From positions 248,001-312,000 of the forward strand of contig JAHGAU010000027.1 of the NCBI GenBank assembly GCA_019925105.1: a stretch of 64,000 nucleotides of DNA, given 5' to 3'. This document shows, piece by piece, positions 1 to 14,116 of the stretch. Each line of letters begins with the position of its first letter. Positions within the stretch are counted from its first letter, which is position 1. Source of the stretch: Niebla homalea. Its lineage: Eukaryota; Ascomycota; Lecanoromycetes; Lecanorales; Ramalinaceae. The notes beneath the pieces are model-generated. The model did not search any database. It had not been told where the DNA came from and saw nothing but the letters and a program-made list of their open reading frames with translations. A program made the position numbers and the translations under genes.

Positions 1-3000
1 TTTATGATTATTGTTTTAGGAGCCTGTTTTAATATATAAAACAACGTAATTAATTTATAAATTTTCACTTTTAAATAGTTTAACTTAATTAATTTCTTAA
101 GGATTATCGTTTTAATTTTATTAAACTTATAAAAATAATAATTAATATTAAAATAATCTTTAAATAAGAAAATTAAAACCTCCTTACATAATATCGCTAT
201 TATAAATAAAAATTAATTCAGACTACGTTAAGTTTAAAGGTTTTATCCTTTTTTAATTTATTAATTATTTTAACTATTATCTTTTAAGTTATAGTTCTAT
301 TTACCGTTACCGGATTTAAATACGTATTATTTTTAATATTTAATAAATTAACGTTTAACGAAGGGAAGAAAAAGGTCCTGTTAAAAGTTTTAATTTTACC
401 GTTAAAGGTATTGATTATTATATTATTAAATCTTTTAAAAGGCGGGAACTTAAGGATAAATCTAGGTTTCTTATTTTATTTTTTATTATTTTTTATTAAT
501 TTCTAAACCTTATAAAAGGAGATAATTAAATTATAAATTACCGACCGGAAGTATATTTATTTAACGTTTTTAATAATCCTTTTTTTAGGTTTCTTTTAAC
601 TATATAAACGTTACGTAATTCCTATATTTAATAACTTATTTAATTAACGTTTTTACTTTTATAATTATTATTATATATTTTTTATTTTAGTAAGTCTTAA
701 CTCATTAAGATGGTTTTATTATCGGGATGATTACGTTAATTATTTTATTTATTACTTTTATTACTTATTTTAAAAAAAAATCAATTTATTCTTTATTATT
801 TATTTGGGGAAGCTTTATTAATCGCGTTACTACCTTCTTTACCTTTATATATATTCTAATTATTTTTTACGCTTTTTTCACTAGTATTAACGGCGTTATA
901 TGAATTGATTAATTTAAGGTCACTTATATTAATATATAGTTTAAGTAATATTTTAAATTTTCTTAAGGCCTATATATCGTTATTACGTCAATAATTTTTT
1001 CCGTATTAAATATTAGGTTAATTATTTTTTTAAATCCCTAATATTCTTATATAATAGTACTATTAAGTATAAATAATTAAAGATTACGCGTTATACTAAT
1101 AATTAATAGTTCTTTTAACTTAATATAATTAATTATATAGCCTTCTTCATTCTATATATTAGAATTAAATAAATTAAATTTTCTTAATATAATATATTTA
1201 TTAAATAAAAGATAATATCTTTAAGTAATAATATTATTAAAAACTTTATTTTATTACTTAATAACGGGTTATATATATTATAAATATTTAAATCGCGTTT
1301 TGCATTCTTTTTACGTAATACGGAGCGTATATAAGCTTTTATTATAATAAATAACGTTTTAATTATTTATTTTTAATTACTTATTTATAAAGAAATATAT
1401 TTGGCTTGTTTTATTTCTTTTAAACGCTAAGTAAAACCTTTTAGATAGGTTAATTAAAAAGTATATATATAGGTTATATAATAGCTTTTGTATTATTAAA
1501 ATATTAACGTTTTTTATTTCTTTAAATTTAAATATTAATAATATTATTTGAATTATTTTACTTTATATTATATATTACTTTTAAAAGTATTAATATATTA
1601 TATATCGATTTCCGTTAAAGTTTTTTTAGTAATTTTTATTTAAATTATTTATTTTTTATTAAACTTAAGTATTATTTATCCTAGCTTTTTTATAGTTATT
1701 ATTATCGCTTTAAAGTAATTAAACTTAAGGATTAATGTTATAATAAGCTTTTTTTTCGCTTTATTTATTATGGTTTTATATAATGGTTTTTTACCCCTTT
1801 TTATTAAGTTGATTTTACTTTTATTTTAAGACCGTTATTAATTGACTTATTAATTTAACTTTATATAAGTTATACCGTTAAACCTTAATAATTATCTTAA
1901 TTTCTTTACGTTTAATTTCTTGAATCCTTACCGGGTATTTTAAATTTTATACCGGATACCCGTTTTTTTAATATCTTATATATTTATATACGTCTTTAAT
2001 AAGGCTTTTATTTATTAAGTTTACGTATTCATACGTATTATACCCCTTAATATATATTATATACTTTTTATTATTAAAGTATTTTATAATAGTATATTTA
2101 TAGTTTTAATAGTTAACATATTAATAAATATTTATTATTTTATTTTATTACCGGGTTAATTTAGAGAATCCTTTTTCCTTATTTAAGATATTATTATATA
2201 TCCCTATTAACGTTACGCTTAATATAATCGTAAAATATTTTTTATCCGTTTTAAAGTATTTAACCTTTTTATTACCGGGGGAATCTTATAATTTATGATT
2301 TTTAATTTAAAATAAAGGATTATGTTCTTTTTTTTATACGTTTTAAAATAAGCTTTTTTTCTGTTTTTATAAAATATATTAAATATATTTTATTTATTAT
2401 AATAATAGATAATTATCTTAATATTTTTATTATCTTAAATTTACTTTTATCGGTTTATATTTTAGACTTCTTTAAGCCTTTTTTTACCTTTAAAAACATT
2501 ATATTAAAAAGGATTTTTTTACTTTATAATTTATATATAATAATCATTTATTCCGTTAATAATTCTCCCGTTATTTTAAATACCTTTATAAGTTATAAAG
2601 GTTTCACTTTTATAATAATATTCTTTTCTTTTTTAATTAATAAATAAATCGTTATTAATTTTATTTTATTTTTAATGCCGTTATTTTTCCTTTAACCTAT
2701 ATTATTTCCTTTTTAATTATTATAAGTTTTTTCTTCGCGGCTTTTACTGCTTAAGTCTTTTTTATTCAAACAGCTTTTACCGTCGATTTTTTATTTTATA
2801 TATCCGCCTTCTAATTTTTACCCTTACCCTTTACCGGTATACTTATTACCGCCTTTTAATTTTTTTTTAATTACTTTAATTCCTTTAAATTTAACTTTAC
2901 CTTTTTAAAGAAATCTTTTATTCCCCGTAATTTTACTTATAATATTAATTAAATTTTCAATGTAATCGCCGTTTATTCCGTTATAAGTAATTTATTTAAG

Positions 3001-3692
3001 GTTTTTACCGTTTTTTCTTTTATTTCAACTTTTTTAAATATCTAATATATTATTTTTCTTATCCCCCGTCTTTAATTATTTATAAGTTTATTGCTTTTAT
3101 TATTTTCGTTTCTATTTTTTATACTTTTAATATTATTAATGTTATTTCCGTTTTACGTATGTTCGTCGCCCTTTTTCCCCGTTATTATCGCCGCCCCGGT
3201 CTCCTTAATACCCTTTTTATTTATTATATTTTTTATATATTTGTCAGGGTGATAACCACTCGGCCATCTCATGGATAAAAGTAGCTATCCGGGGTAGGTA
3301 ATAGCGCTTAGGGGTAAGCCGCTATTACCATATATGAGAAGGTAGTCTACCCGGGGGATCACCCCCAGGGGTAGGCCCTACCCCGGAGCCCTTACTCCAG
3401 GGTAGGTACTGCCATAACAATATTTTACGCGTTTCTTTACGTATATTTTATTAATTATAATTTTTTCGTTTAATTTAACGGTTATTTATTACGTTATTAT
3501 CTCGTTATTTATACGATTCCCCGTTATTTTTATTAACGTAAACTATTTACCCATATATTCCCTCGTTCTTAATTATTATATTACTTATACTTATCGTAAT
3601 TAAGGTATTGGCCTTAATATTACTTAAGCTATACGTATATGTATCGTTTTAGACCTTTAAGGTCCCTTTATTCGTCGCTATTTCTATTATAT
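1..3692 (-). mobile_element. RIP-degraded Tad1-like LINE, 5' part (minus strand), runs off left edge
   Basis: The segment from about 360 to 490 matches the LINE at 4034-9809 (near 6650-6790) in the same orientation. The 5' leader near 3640-3692 reads, on the minus strand, as the same gcgacgaataaagggacc start seen in the other LINEs here. The 3' end lies left of the window. The sequence is depleted of CpA/TpG and full of stops in all frames, so no protein is encoded. It is interrupted at 3242-3419 by a small un-mutated insertion. Family assignment rests on its relatives in this window, which show reverse transcriptase motifs. Confidence 0.85.
3242..3419. mobile_element. Solo LTR-like insertion, 178 bp, with 5-bp target duplication ATATT
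   Basis: The insert begins TGTCAGGG, ends CATAACA and is flanked on both sides by ATATT (3237-3241 and 3420-3424). TG...CA ends and a 5-bp duplication are what LTR-retrotransposon integration leaves, and a single LTR remains after recombination. It has normal base composition inside RIP-mutated LINE DNA; aligning with the sister LINE near 9530 shows the LINE continuing on both sides. It contains a perfect 10-bp hairpin (3297-3306 with 3320-3329) and further short palindromes. Alternative: a SINE, because the minus strand carries a box A-like TGGCCGAGTGG at 3256-3266. No box B was seen. Confidence 0.7.
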
Positions 3693-4022
3693 TAGTAATT
3701 TTATTTATAATTTAAATTTTTCTATATAAAGTAGTTTCTTATATTAAGCGTAAAGCTTATATTATTATTAAAGTTATTTAAAAGTTTATAAAAGCGATTT
3801 TATTTACTTAAATATATAATTTTAACTTTTAAATAATAAATTTTATAAAAAATATCTATCCGTTTCTTAACGGTATTAATTATAAAAATTACGGATTTTC
3901 TTTATATTATTTTTTAATTAAAAGAAATTAATTTTTTTTATTTACGTTATAAATATTGATCCTTTAAGTATTTTTTAAGTTTTTTAAGTTGTTTTACTTA
4001 TATATTATTTTACTTTTTTATT
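3693..4022. other. AT-rich spacer, no feature seen
   Basis: This CpA/TpG-poor DNA separates two LINEs. No ORF, RNA gene or recognisable repeat was seen. Confidence 0.6.
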
Positions 4023-4033
4023 CTTTATAATTT

Positions 4034-7000
4034 GATTGATTAATTGATTGATTTATACTACGGATTTAGTTAAGCTAATTCCGGCGTTCCCTAATACTCG
4101 GCCATTTGGCCTTACTGGTAACCGCAAAAAACCCGATATTTATAACGTTAGGAATAAAAACCGGTATCCACCCAGTTTCTACTTATATTTTAAGGGCTAA
4201 AAACATCCACGGCCGTTTAAAGAATAAAAATTTATTTATACGCTTTTTCCAAGAAAACCTATAATATTACGATTAAATCCACTTAAGGATTACCTTTAAA
4301 CCTATTGTTCTTCCGTTACTTTATGGGTTTATTTAATGTTAATATTTTAAAATTCCGATTATACCATTAAATATCCTTATTAATATATATATTATTATTA
4401 CCTTATTTATATAATTCTACCGACCAATATAGTATTACTTTTTATACCGTTTTAATATTTATAGCCTTTTTAATCCTTTATTAAGTATAATTTTCCTGCC
4501 GCTATTTTTTATTCCCGGGTCGGCGGTGAAATTTCTTAATTAAGTTTTCGATCACTTTATTTATTTCCTTGGTTAAATTAAATTATAATCATAGGTCCGT
4601 AATTATTATAAATTTAATAACCGCCTTAATACCCTTTTTATTAATAAGTATTTAATAATAATCGTTAATTTTTACCCTTTTAATTAATCCCGGTTTATAT
4701 TCCTTAAATAATAAATAGGAGATTAATATATATATAACGTTTTACTTTTATTATTTATATTTATAATTAACGTTAATCCGGCCACCGGTATATACGATAA
4801 AAAGGAAATAGATTAAGCCGTTTTTATTTATTTAGAATTGGATTATTAATACGTTATTATTTTTCTTTATAATCCCGTAACGCTAAAAATACTTATTAAT
4901 AATCTCGTTATTATTTAACGCCGGGTATTATTATCTTTAAAGGATTAATTCCTTATATTTACGTTAACGCTTTATTTATTTCCCTATAATTTATAGGATA
5001 ATTATTATTACCTTTATTTTTATAACTTTCTTTTCCTCCGTTATTTTTATTTTTAATAAGAATTTATATATTTTTATATTAACTTCTTAAATATAAATTA
5101 AGTCGACTTCTTTTTTAACTTACTTTAATTTAACTTCCGTAAAGGGGGTAAATACCTCCTTTTTACGTTTTTTTTATTTAAGGCCTTTTATAATTCTAAT
5201 AAATACGTTTGTTTCCTATTAATATAATTAAGTTTATATTTTTTTTAAGTTTTATTTAAACGATTATTTAATTTAAGATTAATTTTATTAATAATATAAA
5301 GACCTCGGATTTTAATATTGGGACGGGAGTTACTTTATATATTTTATTTATTATTCTTAAGTATTAATTTTAAACCTTTTATAATTATTAAATAAGCTTT
5401 TTTTTTATATTTAAACGTATCCTTAAATACGTATTAAATAATTATTATATATACTAACGTAGGCTTTATAACCGCCTGGTAAACGGTTTTAATTTTTTAT
5501 AAAGTAGCTTTTTACGTTAACGTTATAAGGTAAATAAAGCTTCTTTCTTATGAAATTTTTTTTTTAAACCTTTTTTATATAATCTTTTTAATTTAATTTC
5601 TTATTAACTTATAAATTAAATACCCTAATATTAACTTCCGGTTTTACCGCTATATTACTTAAGTCTATTATAATTATTATATCGTATAATTTCGGGTTTT
5701 TTATTATATAAATAAACTTATATTTATATAGAATAAATTAAACCTTATATATTTTTATTTATCGTAAATAAACTTTATAAGTTTATTTTAATTTTAAATA
5801 ATCTATATAAGTAAACGTATTATAAATAAAAAAATAAATATTATTAATAAAGCTTTTTATTTAAATTTTTTATTTTAACTTTATTAAGTTTTTAATAAAT
5901 AAGTTATTAAAGAATAAGAATAAAATTAAGGAAATAAATAATCTTTAAAGAATCCTTATTATTACGGGCTTTATCGTATTTATCTTTTATTTTAAGTTGA
6001 TTAATATTATTCAGTTATTTAAAAAACTTTTTATCCAATTTATAAAGAAAGATAAAACCTTTTTCTTCCGTAAATTATATAGTAACTTTCGGTAATTTAC
6101 TTTATTAAACGCCTTTATAATATTTAAAGAAAGAAAACTCGTGATATATTTTTTTTTATAGCTTTATATTATATATACGTTATTAATTAAGCCTTTAAAA
6201 GCCGTTTCCGTTAACCGTTTTCTTTTTATTTTTATTTATTAATTAAGGAATAATTTATACTTTTTTATATAATTATTTAAAATCTTTATAATTATTATTT
6301 TTAAAGTTTTCCTTAACGTATAAAAAAGTATTATAAATTTATATAATTTTACCTTTAAGTAATTTAACTTAACCGGCTTCTTAAAGATAATCGTCTTAGC
6401 CTCCTTAAATTTATAAGGGTAATATCTTATATTAAGGTAAGCTTAAAATAAGTAAATAAAGACTTTTTTAAATAACGATATTATTATAAATAAGAATTTA
6501 TTTAATATACCGTTGGATCCGGAAGCTTTATCTTTCTTCGGTTTATTAATCGTTTTAATTATTATCTCCTGGGTTATTATTTTATTTATTCTTATTAATT
6601 TAAAATATACCGTGCCGTTAATATTTATTAAATTAACTTCTAATAATAAAGGAAAAAATATCCCTTTAAAAGCTTTAATTTTACCGTTAAAGGTATTTAT
6701 TACCGTATTATCTAATCTTTTTAAGGATAAAAACTTAAAAATATATTTAAGTTTTCTGCTTTATTCCTTACCGTATTTTATTAGCTTTTAAATATTATAA
6801 AAGGAAACCGTTAAATTATATATTATAGTCCGGAAGTATATTTATTTAGCCTTCCGGATAATTCTTTCCTTTTTTTTTAAGCTTTTTTTAACCGTTAAAG
6901 CGTTTCCTGGTTTTTATATTTAATAACTTATTTTATAAGCGCTTTTATTTTTATAATTATTTTTATATATTTTTTATTTTAATAAGTTTTAACTTTTTAA

Positions 7001-9809
7001 GATAACTTTATTATTAAGATTATAACGTTAATTATTTTATTTAAAGCCTTTATTATTTATTTTATAAAACAATTAATCTATTCCTTATTATTAAGCCGGG
7101 GGAGCTCCGTTAATTAAGATATTATTTTTATTATTTTTATAAATATTTTAATTTCTTTAATCGTTTTTTACGTTTATTTAAATAATAAAAACGGAATCAT
7201 ATTAATAAACTAGTTTAAAGTCGTTTATATCGGGATATAATCCGAATTATATTTTAAATCCTTTCGGGGTCCGTATATTATAATTAAGTTAATAATACTT
7301 TCCGAGTTAAATATTAAGTTAATTATAGTCCTAAATTTACGGCTTTCTTATATAATAATTTTTTTTAACGTTAATAATATAAAATTAAACCATATAATAA
7401 TTATTAATAATTCCTTAAATTTAATATAATTAATTATATAATTATCCTTATTTTATTAAACGTAATAAAAATTAAAGTCTTTTATTAAAAGGTATTTATT
7501 AGGTATAATTATAATATCCTTAAATAACGGAATCGTAAAGGGTTTTTTCATATTAATTAATAACGGATTATATATATTATAAATATTTAAATTATTTTTA
7601 ATATCCCTTTTTTATATAATCCGGAGTATATATAGGTTCCCTCCGTAATAAATAATATCCTAGCTATTTATATTTAACCTTTTATTAATAAAGAAATATA
7701 TTTACGTTATTTTATTATTTTTAAAAACTAAATAAAAATTATCTTTTAAATTAATTAAAAAATAAATATACGGATTATACGGCGGCTTTTATATCGTTAT
7801 AATATTAATATCTTTTATTTTCTTAAATTTAAATATTAATATTATAGCTTTAATTATTTCCTTACGTATATTATATTATATTACCCTTAAAAGCGTAAAT
7901 ATATTAAATATTAATATCCGTTAAGCTTTTTTTATTAATTTCTATTTATATAAATAATCTTTTTTTAAGGTTAAGTATTATTTATCTTAATTTCTTATTA
8001 TAATAATAATCCCGGTTAAGCGGTTAACCTTAAAGGTTAATATCGCTATAAACTTCCTCTTTTTTACGTTATTAATTATTATATTTTACCCTTTCCCGTT
8101 TAATAAGTTCCGTTTACGTTTTAAGACCGTTTTTAATTATTTTACCGGTTTAAATTCATATAAATTATAACGTTAAACCTTAACCGTTATCCTAGTTTCT
8201 TTACGTTAAGTCTTTTTTACTTTTATTATATATTATAAGTTTTACGTTAAATAATTACCGTTACCGTATACCGTATATTTTAATACGTTTTTCGTTAAGC
8301 CTTTTATTATTAAGCTAGCGTATTTATACGTATTATACCTTTTAATATATATTACGTACTTCGTATTATTAAGGTACCTTATAATAATATATTTATACCC
8401 CTAATATTTAAAGTATTAATAAATATCCGCTGCCCGGTTTTAAGGTCTCGTTAATTTAAGGAACTTACCCTTTATTACCCTTTTATCGAGGATATTATTA
8501 TATATCCTTATTAACGTTACGTTTAAAATAACCGTAAAGTATCTTTTTATATAATTAAAAACGTTTAACCTTTTTATTATAAAAAGAAGACTATAATTAA
8601 CGATCTTTAATTTAAAGTAAAAGACCGTATTCTCTTTTTTTATCCGTTTTAAAGTAACTTCCCTTTCTTCCTTTATAAATATTATTAAGTATATCCCGTT
8701 TATTATAATAGTAAAAAATTGCCTTAATATTTTTACCGTTTTATACCTTTTTTTACCGGCTTATCCCTTTAATTTCTTTAACTTTTCTTTCGTTTTTAAT
8801 AAGGTTATATTAAGGAAAATATCCTTATTCTATAGTTTATATATTATAATAATTTACTCCGTTAATAGTTTTCTTATTATCTTAAACGTTTTTATTAATT
8901 ATAATAAATTCGTTTTTACCGTTATATTCCTTTCCTTTTTACTTAATAATTATATGGTTATTATCTTTGTTTTCTTTAATACCGCTATTTTCTCCTTTAC
9001 CTTTAATTTTTTTATTATTAACGTTAATATTATTTTTATAACTTTTATTATTTAACTTATTTTTACTTTTTTCTTTAAAGTTTTTCTTATCGCTTTTTTA
9101 CTTTATACGTATTCTTTTTATTTCTTTTTGCCTCCGTCCGTTAATGCTCTTATTATTGCCTTTTAAGCTTTATATAATTTTTTTAATTCCCTTAAATTTC
9201 TCCTTATATTTACGTAAAAGTTTTTTATTTTTTATAATCCGATTTATAATATTAACTAGGTCTTTAATATAATATCCTTTTATTTAATTATAAGGAAGCC
9301 TTTTAATGTTTTTATTATTTCCTTTTTTTTTACTTTTCCTTTACGTATTTAATAATTACCTTTTTTTATAATTTATTTTTATTTATTTAATATTTCTTTA
9401 TTTTTACTTAATTCTCTTTTAATTTATATATATTTAATAAAACTTTTTACGCTTTTATTTACCCTTTATCCGTCCCCGTATATCATCTTCGTTATTTCTG
9501 CCCTTTATTTATTACTTTTTATAATAATACTTTTACGCGTTATATACGTCCCTTTATACGTATCTTATTAATTATAAGCTCCTTATTTAATTTAAAGCCT
9601 TTTTATTTCGTATTTATCGTATTATTTATATGATTTATTACCGTTCTTATTAACTTAAGCTATTTACTTTTCTTCCCTTTTTATTTTTATTATTATTCCG
9701 CTTCCGCTTATTATATTTAAGGTATTATCCTTATTATTACTTGAATTATATACGTGTACATCGTTTCTGACCTCTGGGGTCCCGTTATTCGTCGCTATTC
9801 CCCTATTCT
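4034..9809 (-). mobile_element. Full-length RIP-degraded Tad1-like LINE, minus strand
   Basis: The 3' tail appears on the plus strand as TTGATTGATT-type tetranucleotide repeats at about 4033-4053. The 5' leader (minus strand aatagcgacgaataacggg) ends near 9809. Flanks read ctttataattt (4023-4033) and ctttatagttt (9810-9820), an 11-bp target duplication differing by one A/G. Length is about 5.8 kb, like the other two complete copies. Content is inferred from the better-read plus-strand copies: ORF1 with a zinc knuckle, then ORF2 with endonuclease, reverse transcriptase and RNase H. All frames are full of stops. The open reading frame at 6513-6791 on the opposite strand is a chance product of RIP. 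Confidence 0.9.
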
Positions 9810-9820
9810 CTTTATAGTTT

Positions 9821-11019
9821 AAAATCTTTTTTTATTTAATATAAATTTATTAACTTTATTCTATAAAAATTTAATAATTATTAATATAGATTTAATAACG
9901 TTTATTTATGTTTATAATTTATAACTTATAAGACGTTTAAGATTTTTTATGTTTTTAACGTAAAGTATTTAATTCTTATTATTAATTAACCTTATTATTA
10001 TAACTATATTATTTATGTTTAATATAAATTTCCTTTTTTCTTTTTTTTTATTAATTTTATTTTTATTTAAAGATAAGTATAACTTATTATAAGTCTTTAA
10101 AATTTTATATTATCGTTTTTATTACCGGATTTACCTTAGAAATATCCCCCGGACGTATATTATTTAAAGGTTAAAAATAGGGATGATATTATTAATAATA
10201 TAATCCGTTTACTTAAACCGGGCTTTTAAATTGGATCTTATTATAATCTTAAAATATTTATTTATTTAATAATATCCGCTTTAATAAATTAATAGGTCCT
10301 TTTTTAAGATTAAAACGTATTATTATATATATATACTTTTTACCTTTATATATATTCTGAATTTAACTCTATAATTAAAATAAATAATTTAATAATATCG
10401 ATTTAATTAATATCGACTTAAATAACATTTAATTTTATTAATAATATATATTGTTAATCGATTAAGTTTACATACGTTAAGTCTTCATAATATTTTATTT
10501 TTTAAAAAAGTTTATAAAGCTATTTTTTTAAAGTAATCAATATTCAATAATATCGATATAAAGTTAATATCTTAATAAATTTAATAAATTGTTTCTTACT
10601 TAAGTAATCTTAAGGCTAAAAATTAATATTATTATTAGTCGGATCGCTATAATAAATATTATTAATTTTTTAATTTTATTTAAGATACTATAATCCTTTA
10701 AGATTATTAATTTCTTATTTAAATTATACCTTATTTAAAAATTATTATTTTCCTTCTTATTTATCTTTTTATTTATAAATTATTAATAAAATAATTTAAT
10801 AATAAATTAAATAATTTCATCCTTTTAAGTATACGCGGTTTTAATTTTAATTCTATTTTTCCTATTAATTAGAACCTGATACGTTTACGTTTATAGCTAT
10901 AATTTAAAAAAGCTATTTATTATTTATTAAAAATAGTTACTTTTATATAAAACGAATATTTCAATAAAATTAATTACAAAAATGTTTACGTAACCGTTTT
11001 TTTTATAATATTTAATAAA
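9821..11019. other. AT-rich RIP-like DNA, unassigned
   Basis: The stretch is CpA/TpG-poor with stops in all frames. It directly precedes a LINE fragment and may be older repeat material, but I could not match it to any family. Confidence 0.5.
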
Positions 11020-11335
11020 CGGATTATCCGTATATTCAATTAAAAAAGAGTTATACTCCGTAATTATACGGAGGTACTTATTAATAATTTCCTTATTACT
11101 TAAGGCTAAGTATTATCGCCTTTAAGGTATCGATTCCTTATATTTACGTTAATATTCAGTTTATTATTATATAGCTTACTTAATAATTACTATTATCTTT
11201 ATTCTTATAACCCTTTTAACCTCCGCCTCCCTTATACCGGGTAACGGTTTATACGTACCTATATTAGCCTTTTAAATACGGGTTAAGTTAATTTCCTTCC
11301 TCACCTATTTTAAATTTACCTTAATATTTTTATTA
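11020..11335 (-). mobile_element. LINE fragment (ORF2 portion), minus strand
   Basis: The sequence around 11130-11330 aligns with 4945-5150 of the neighbouring LINE. Both contain attccttatatttacgttaa followed by matching blocks. Neither end of a full element is present, so this is a fragment. Its outer limits are approximate. Confidence 0.6.
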
Positions 11336-13350
11336 TATTTATAATCCATTAAGATATATTAATAAAAAAAGCGTTAACTATCCTTAAATAAAAGGAGTAA
11401 TTATTAAACGGAATAATAATAAATAAAACGAAAAATATATATTATTAAAGGATAAATAACGGAACTTTAAGTTAAAAAATAAATGGTAAGTTCCTTAAAA
11501 AGCTTTTTATTTTTTACTTATTAGAAAAGGGGGTCCTTAATTAAATAACGTTTTAAGCAGTTAATAATCGATCTAATCTCCTTAATATTTAAATAATAAT
11601 AATAATATTAATTTAAAGAATACTATATTTATTATAATTACCGGTATTATGAAAACGTAAATAAATAAGTAATTTACTTAATATATTAAATAAAGAATGT
11701 TTAAATTAAGAAATATCTTATTAAAAAGATCTTTAATTATTGAAAGCGTAACATAATAAGGATTATTATAATTATAATTATATTTATAATTATAAATACG
11801 GATTTTATTTATAACGTATTATTACGGATAAAAGATAAAAAATTTATTTTATTTTATATTATTAAATTAATTACGGATCGTTTAATCTTATAATTAAAGA
11901 TAAATAAGATTAAATATTAAATTAACAATTAATAGGATCTATATTAATTATTATTATACCGTATAAGTTTTATATATATTATATAAAAAGGTATAAAAGA
12001 TTTTTAAGTAAATATATAAAAAATAAATGGTTAAAATTAATCTTAAAACCCCCTTTATTAAAGAAATATAATAATTTATTAATATATATACTTAATATTA
12101 AGGTCAAATCCTTATAAATAATTATATATATATATATTATACCAGAATTTAAATTAAACAGGTTTAGTTTAAGCCCGTTTAAATAGAAACGGAATAATAT
12201 AAAATGAATTTAATAAAGTAATTTAAGCCGGTTTAATTTAAGCCGGTTTTATTAAAATTTTATATGTTCCCTTAAGATTTTAATAATTAACTTTTATAAC
12301 TTTATAATATATAATTAATTATACGTTATTTATAAAGCGAACAGTATTACCGGCAGTAGTAAAAGGCAGTAGGATATACTCTTAAAGGCAACGGAAATCT
12401 TAATAAAAAAGTTATAACGGAAAAAGTTAAAAAATAAAAAATCCTTAATAAAAGCTTAGAAGCGCTTAAACGAATTAAGGATAATACCGGAATAAGGAGG
12501 CCGGCAGAGAGCCGTTTGATAACCGCGTTTTCTCTTATTTAACGTATAGTATATATCCTGCTAATTTTAACTAATATAAATATAAGCTTTAATCCAATTA
12601 ATAATTCTTTTAAACTTAATAAGTCCTAGAAAAATAAACTTTAAAAGTTTAAGTATTATAATATATAACGTTAATTCTCCGACCTTAAGAATAAGAAAAT
12701 AAAATATATAGAATAAATAATAAATTTAATTAAAAAATAAAACGTATAAATAAAAAAGAAAAAGATAAAATAAAAATAAATGAAAAAGTTTTAATAAAAA
12801 TAAATATTAAGTAATTTACGCGTATAAATTCATATTTTATTCTATTATATTTAAATATTTATTTAATTCCGGCGAATCTTTTTATATCGCTTTTTTAATC
12901 CGGTTAAAATAAGTAAAGTATTTAAGCTTTTAAGTTAATAATATAAAGAGTTTTTTAATAATAATGTCGGTATTTTTTTATTTTATATATAACGTTTATT
13001 ATCGCTTAAACGGTTTTATAATATTATAATATTTTATTAATTTAATATTATTAATTTAATATAAATAGGTATAGTGGTAATATTACGGGTATGAAGTATT
13101 ATTAAGTTATTATATATATAGTATTAAAATATTCATATAAAATATATTTAATTTATTTAATCCCTATTACGTATATATATAGATATATAGTGTTTTTAGT
13201 ATTTATAGTATTTTTAATTAACCTATTTTAAGACCCCCGCTATAGCCCGGTTACGGGATAAAGTTAGGGCTAAAAACCCCCCTATAAACTAAGGACTTAA
13301 GGCTATTTATATAAAGTTATATATATAAAAAAATAAAAAAATAAAAAATC
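11336..13350. other. AT-rich RIP-like DNA, unassigned
   Basis: No gene was seen. Local features are a short tandem duplication of taatttaagccggtt near 12218-12248, and a patch around 12340-12530 with slightly higher GC and several retained CAG triplets. The second patch may be less heavily mutated or of different origin. Confidence 0.5.
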
Positions 13351-13512
13351 TTAATAAAAGCCGTTATTTAGATAAATCCTTAATAATAAAATAAAGAAAT
13401 TAAAGATTTAAATAAGCTAGCTTATATAAATCTTTAAGTTCCCTCGTACACCTTTAACGAACCACTTAATTAATAAGTGGCTATTCCGTATATCCGGTAA
13501 ATTAATTAATTC
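13351..13512. repeat. Direct repeat A, RIP-mutated copy beside the GC island
   Basis: It matches 13745-13907, offset by 394 bp. Both copies start ttaataaaagcc and share an internal ataagtggctattccg. The A copy carries extra C-to-T and G-to-A changes relative to B, for example in the segment before the shared core. Confidence 0.8.
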
Positions 13513-13744
13513 GTATAAAGTACGATCCGTTACCTTTTTAACCGTGGAAGATGCCTTAATTAATCCTTTTAATAATAAAAGTTTTAAAACGGCTTTATTA
13601 TATAAAGTTTATCGGGTAAAGCGAGCGGTGATAATATGGTTTAAACGGGTATTTATAATAATGAATACGTTAATTAATTTAAATGGTACGGTAATAATGA
13701 GAAACCAATAAGTTTTTAATAGAAAGGACGTACATAAATTAATT
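13513..13744. other. Spacer between direct repeats A and B, AT-rich
   Basis: This short AT-rich interval contains no ORF or motif that I could support. Confidence 0.5.
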
Positions 13745-13907
13745 TTAATAAAAGCCATTATCCAAGTAAATCTTCAATAATAAAATAAAGAAATCAGGGA
13801 TTTAAATAAGCTGGCTTATATAAATCTCTAAGCTCCCTTGCACGGCCCCTAAAGAGCCGCTTAGCCGATAAGTGGCTATTCCGCATGTCCGACAAATTAG
13901 CTAGTAG
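13745..13907. repeat. Direct repeat B, less mutated copy at the left border of the GC island
   Basis: It is the partner of 13351-13512. Base composition rises through this repeat towards the un-mutated island, so the RIP boundary lies within or just beside it. Confidence 0.8.
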
Positions 13908-14116
13908 CTAAACTACACCCTATATATCATCACCGGGCCGTACATTACAGACTAGCTGGGTGTCTTCTTTCATTGATCCATCTTCATAAAGGATACTCAA
14001 TTCATACTACCCCATCACACTCATGCGTCCATACGTGTGACAGATATGTTGTTGCAGGCGGCTGCTGCTTCGATTGATAGGTAATTAAAATATGATTGTT
14101 TGGTGTACCTGGAGGA

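Noticed and set aside
3250..3275. tRNA gene on the minus strand suggested by a box A-like word
   Set aside because: There is no box B, no cloverleaf downstream, and the word lies at the end of an insertion with LTR-like features.
6513..6791. 92-codon hydrophobic plus-strand ORF
   Set aside because: It lies antisense within the minus-strand LINE. The Ile/Leu richness is produced by AT-rich RIP DNA.
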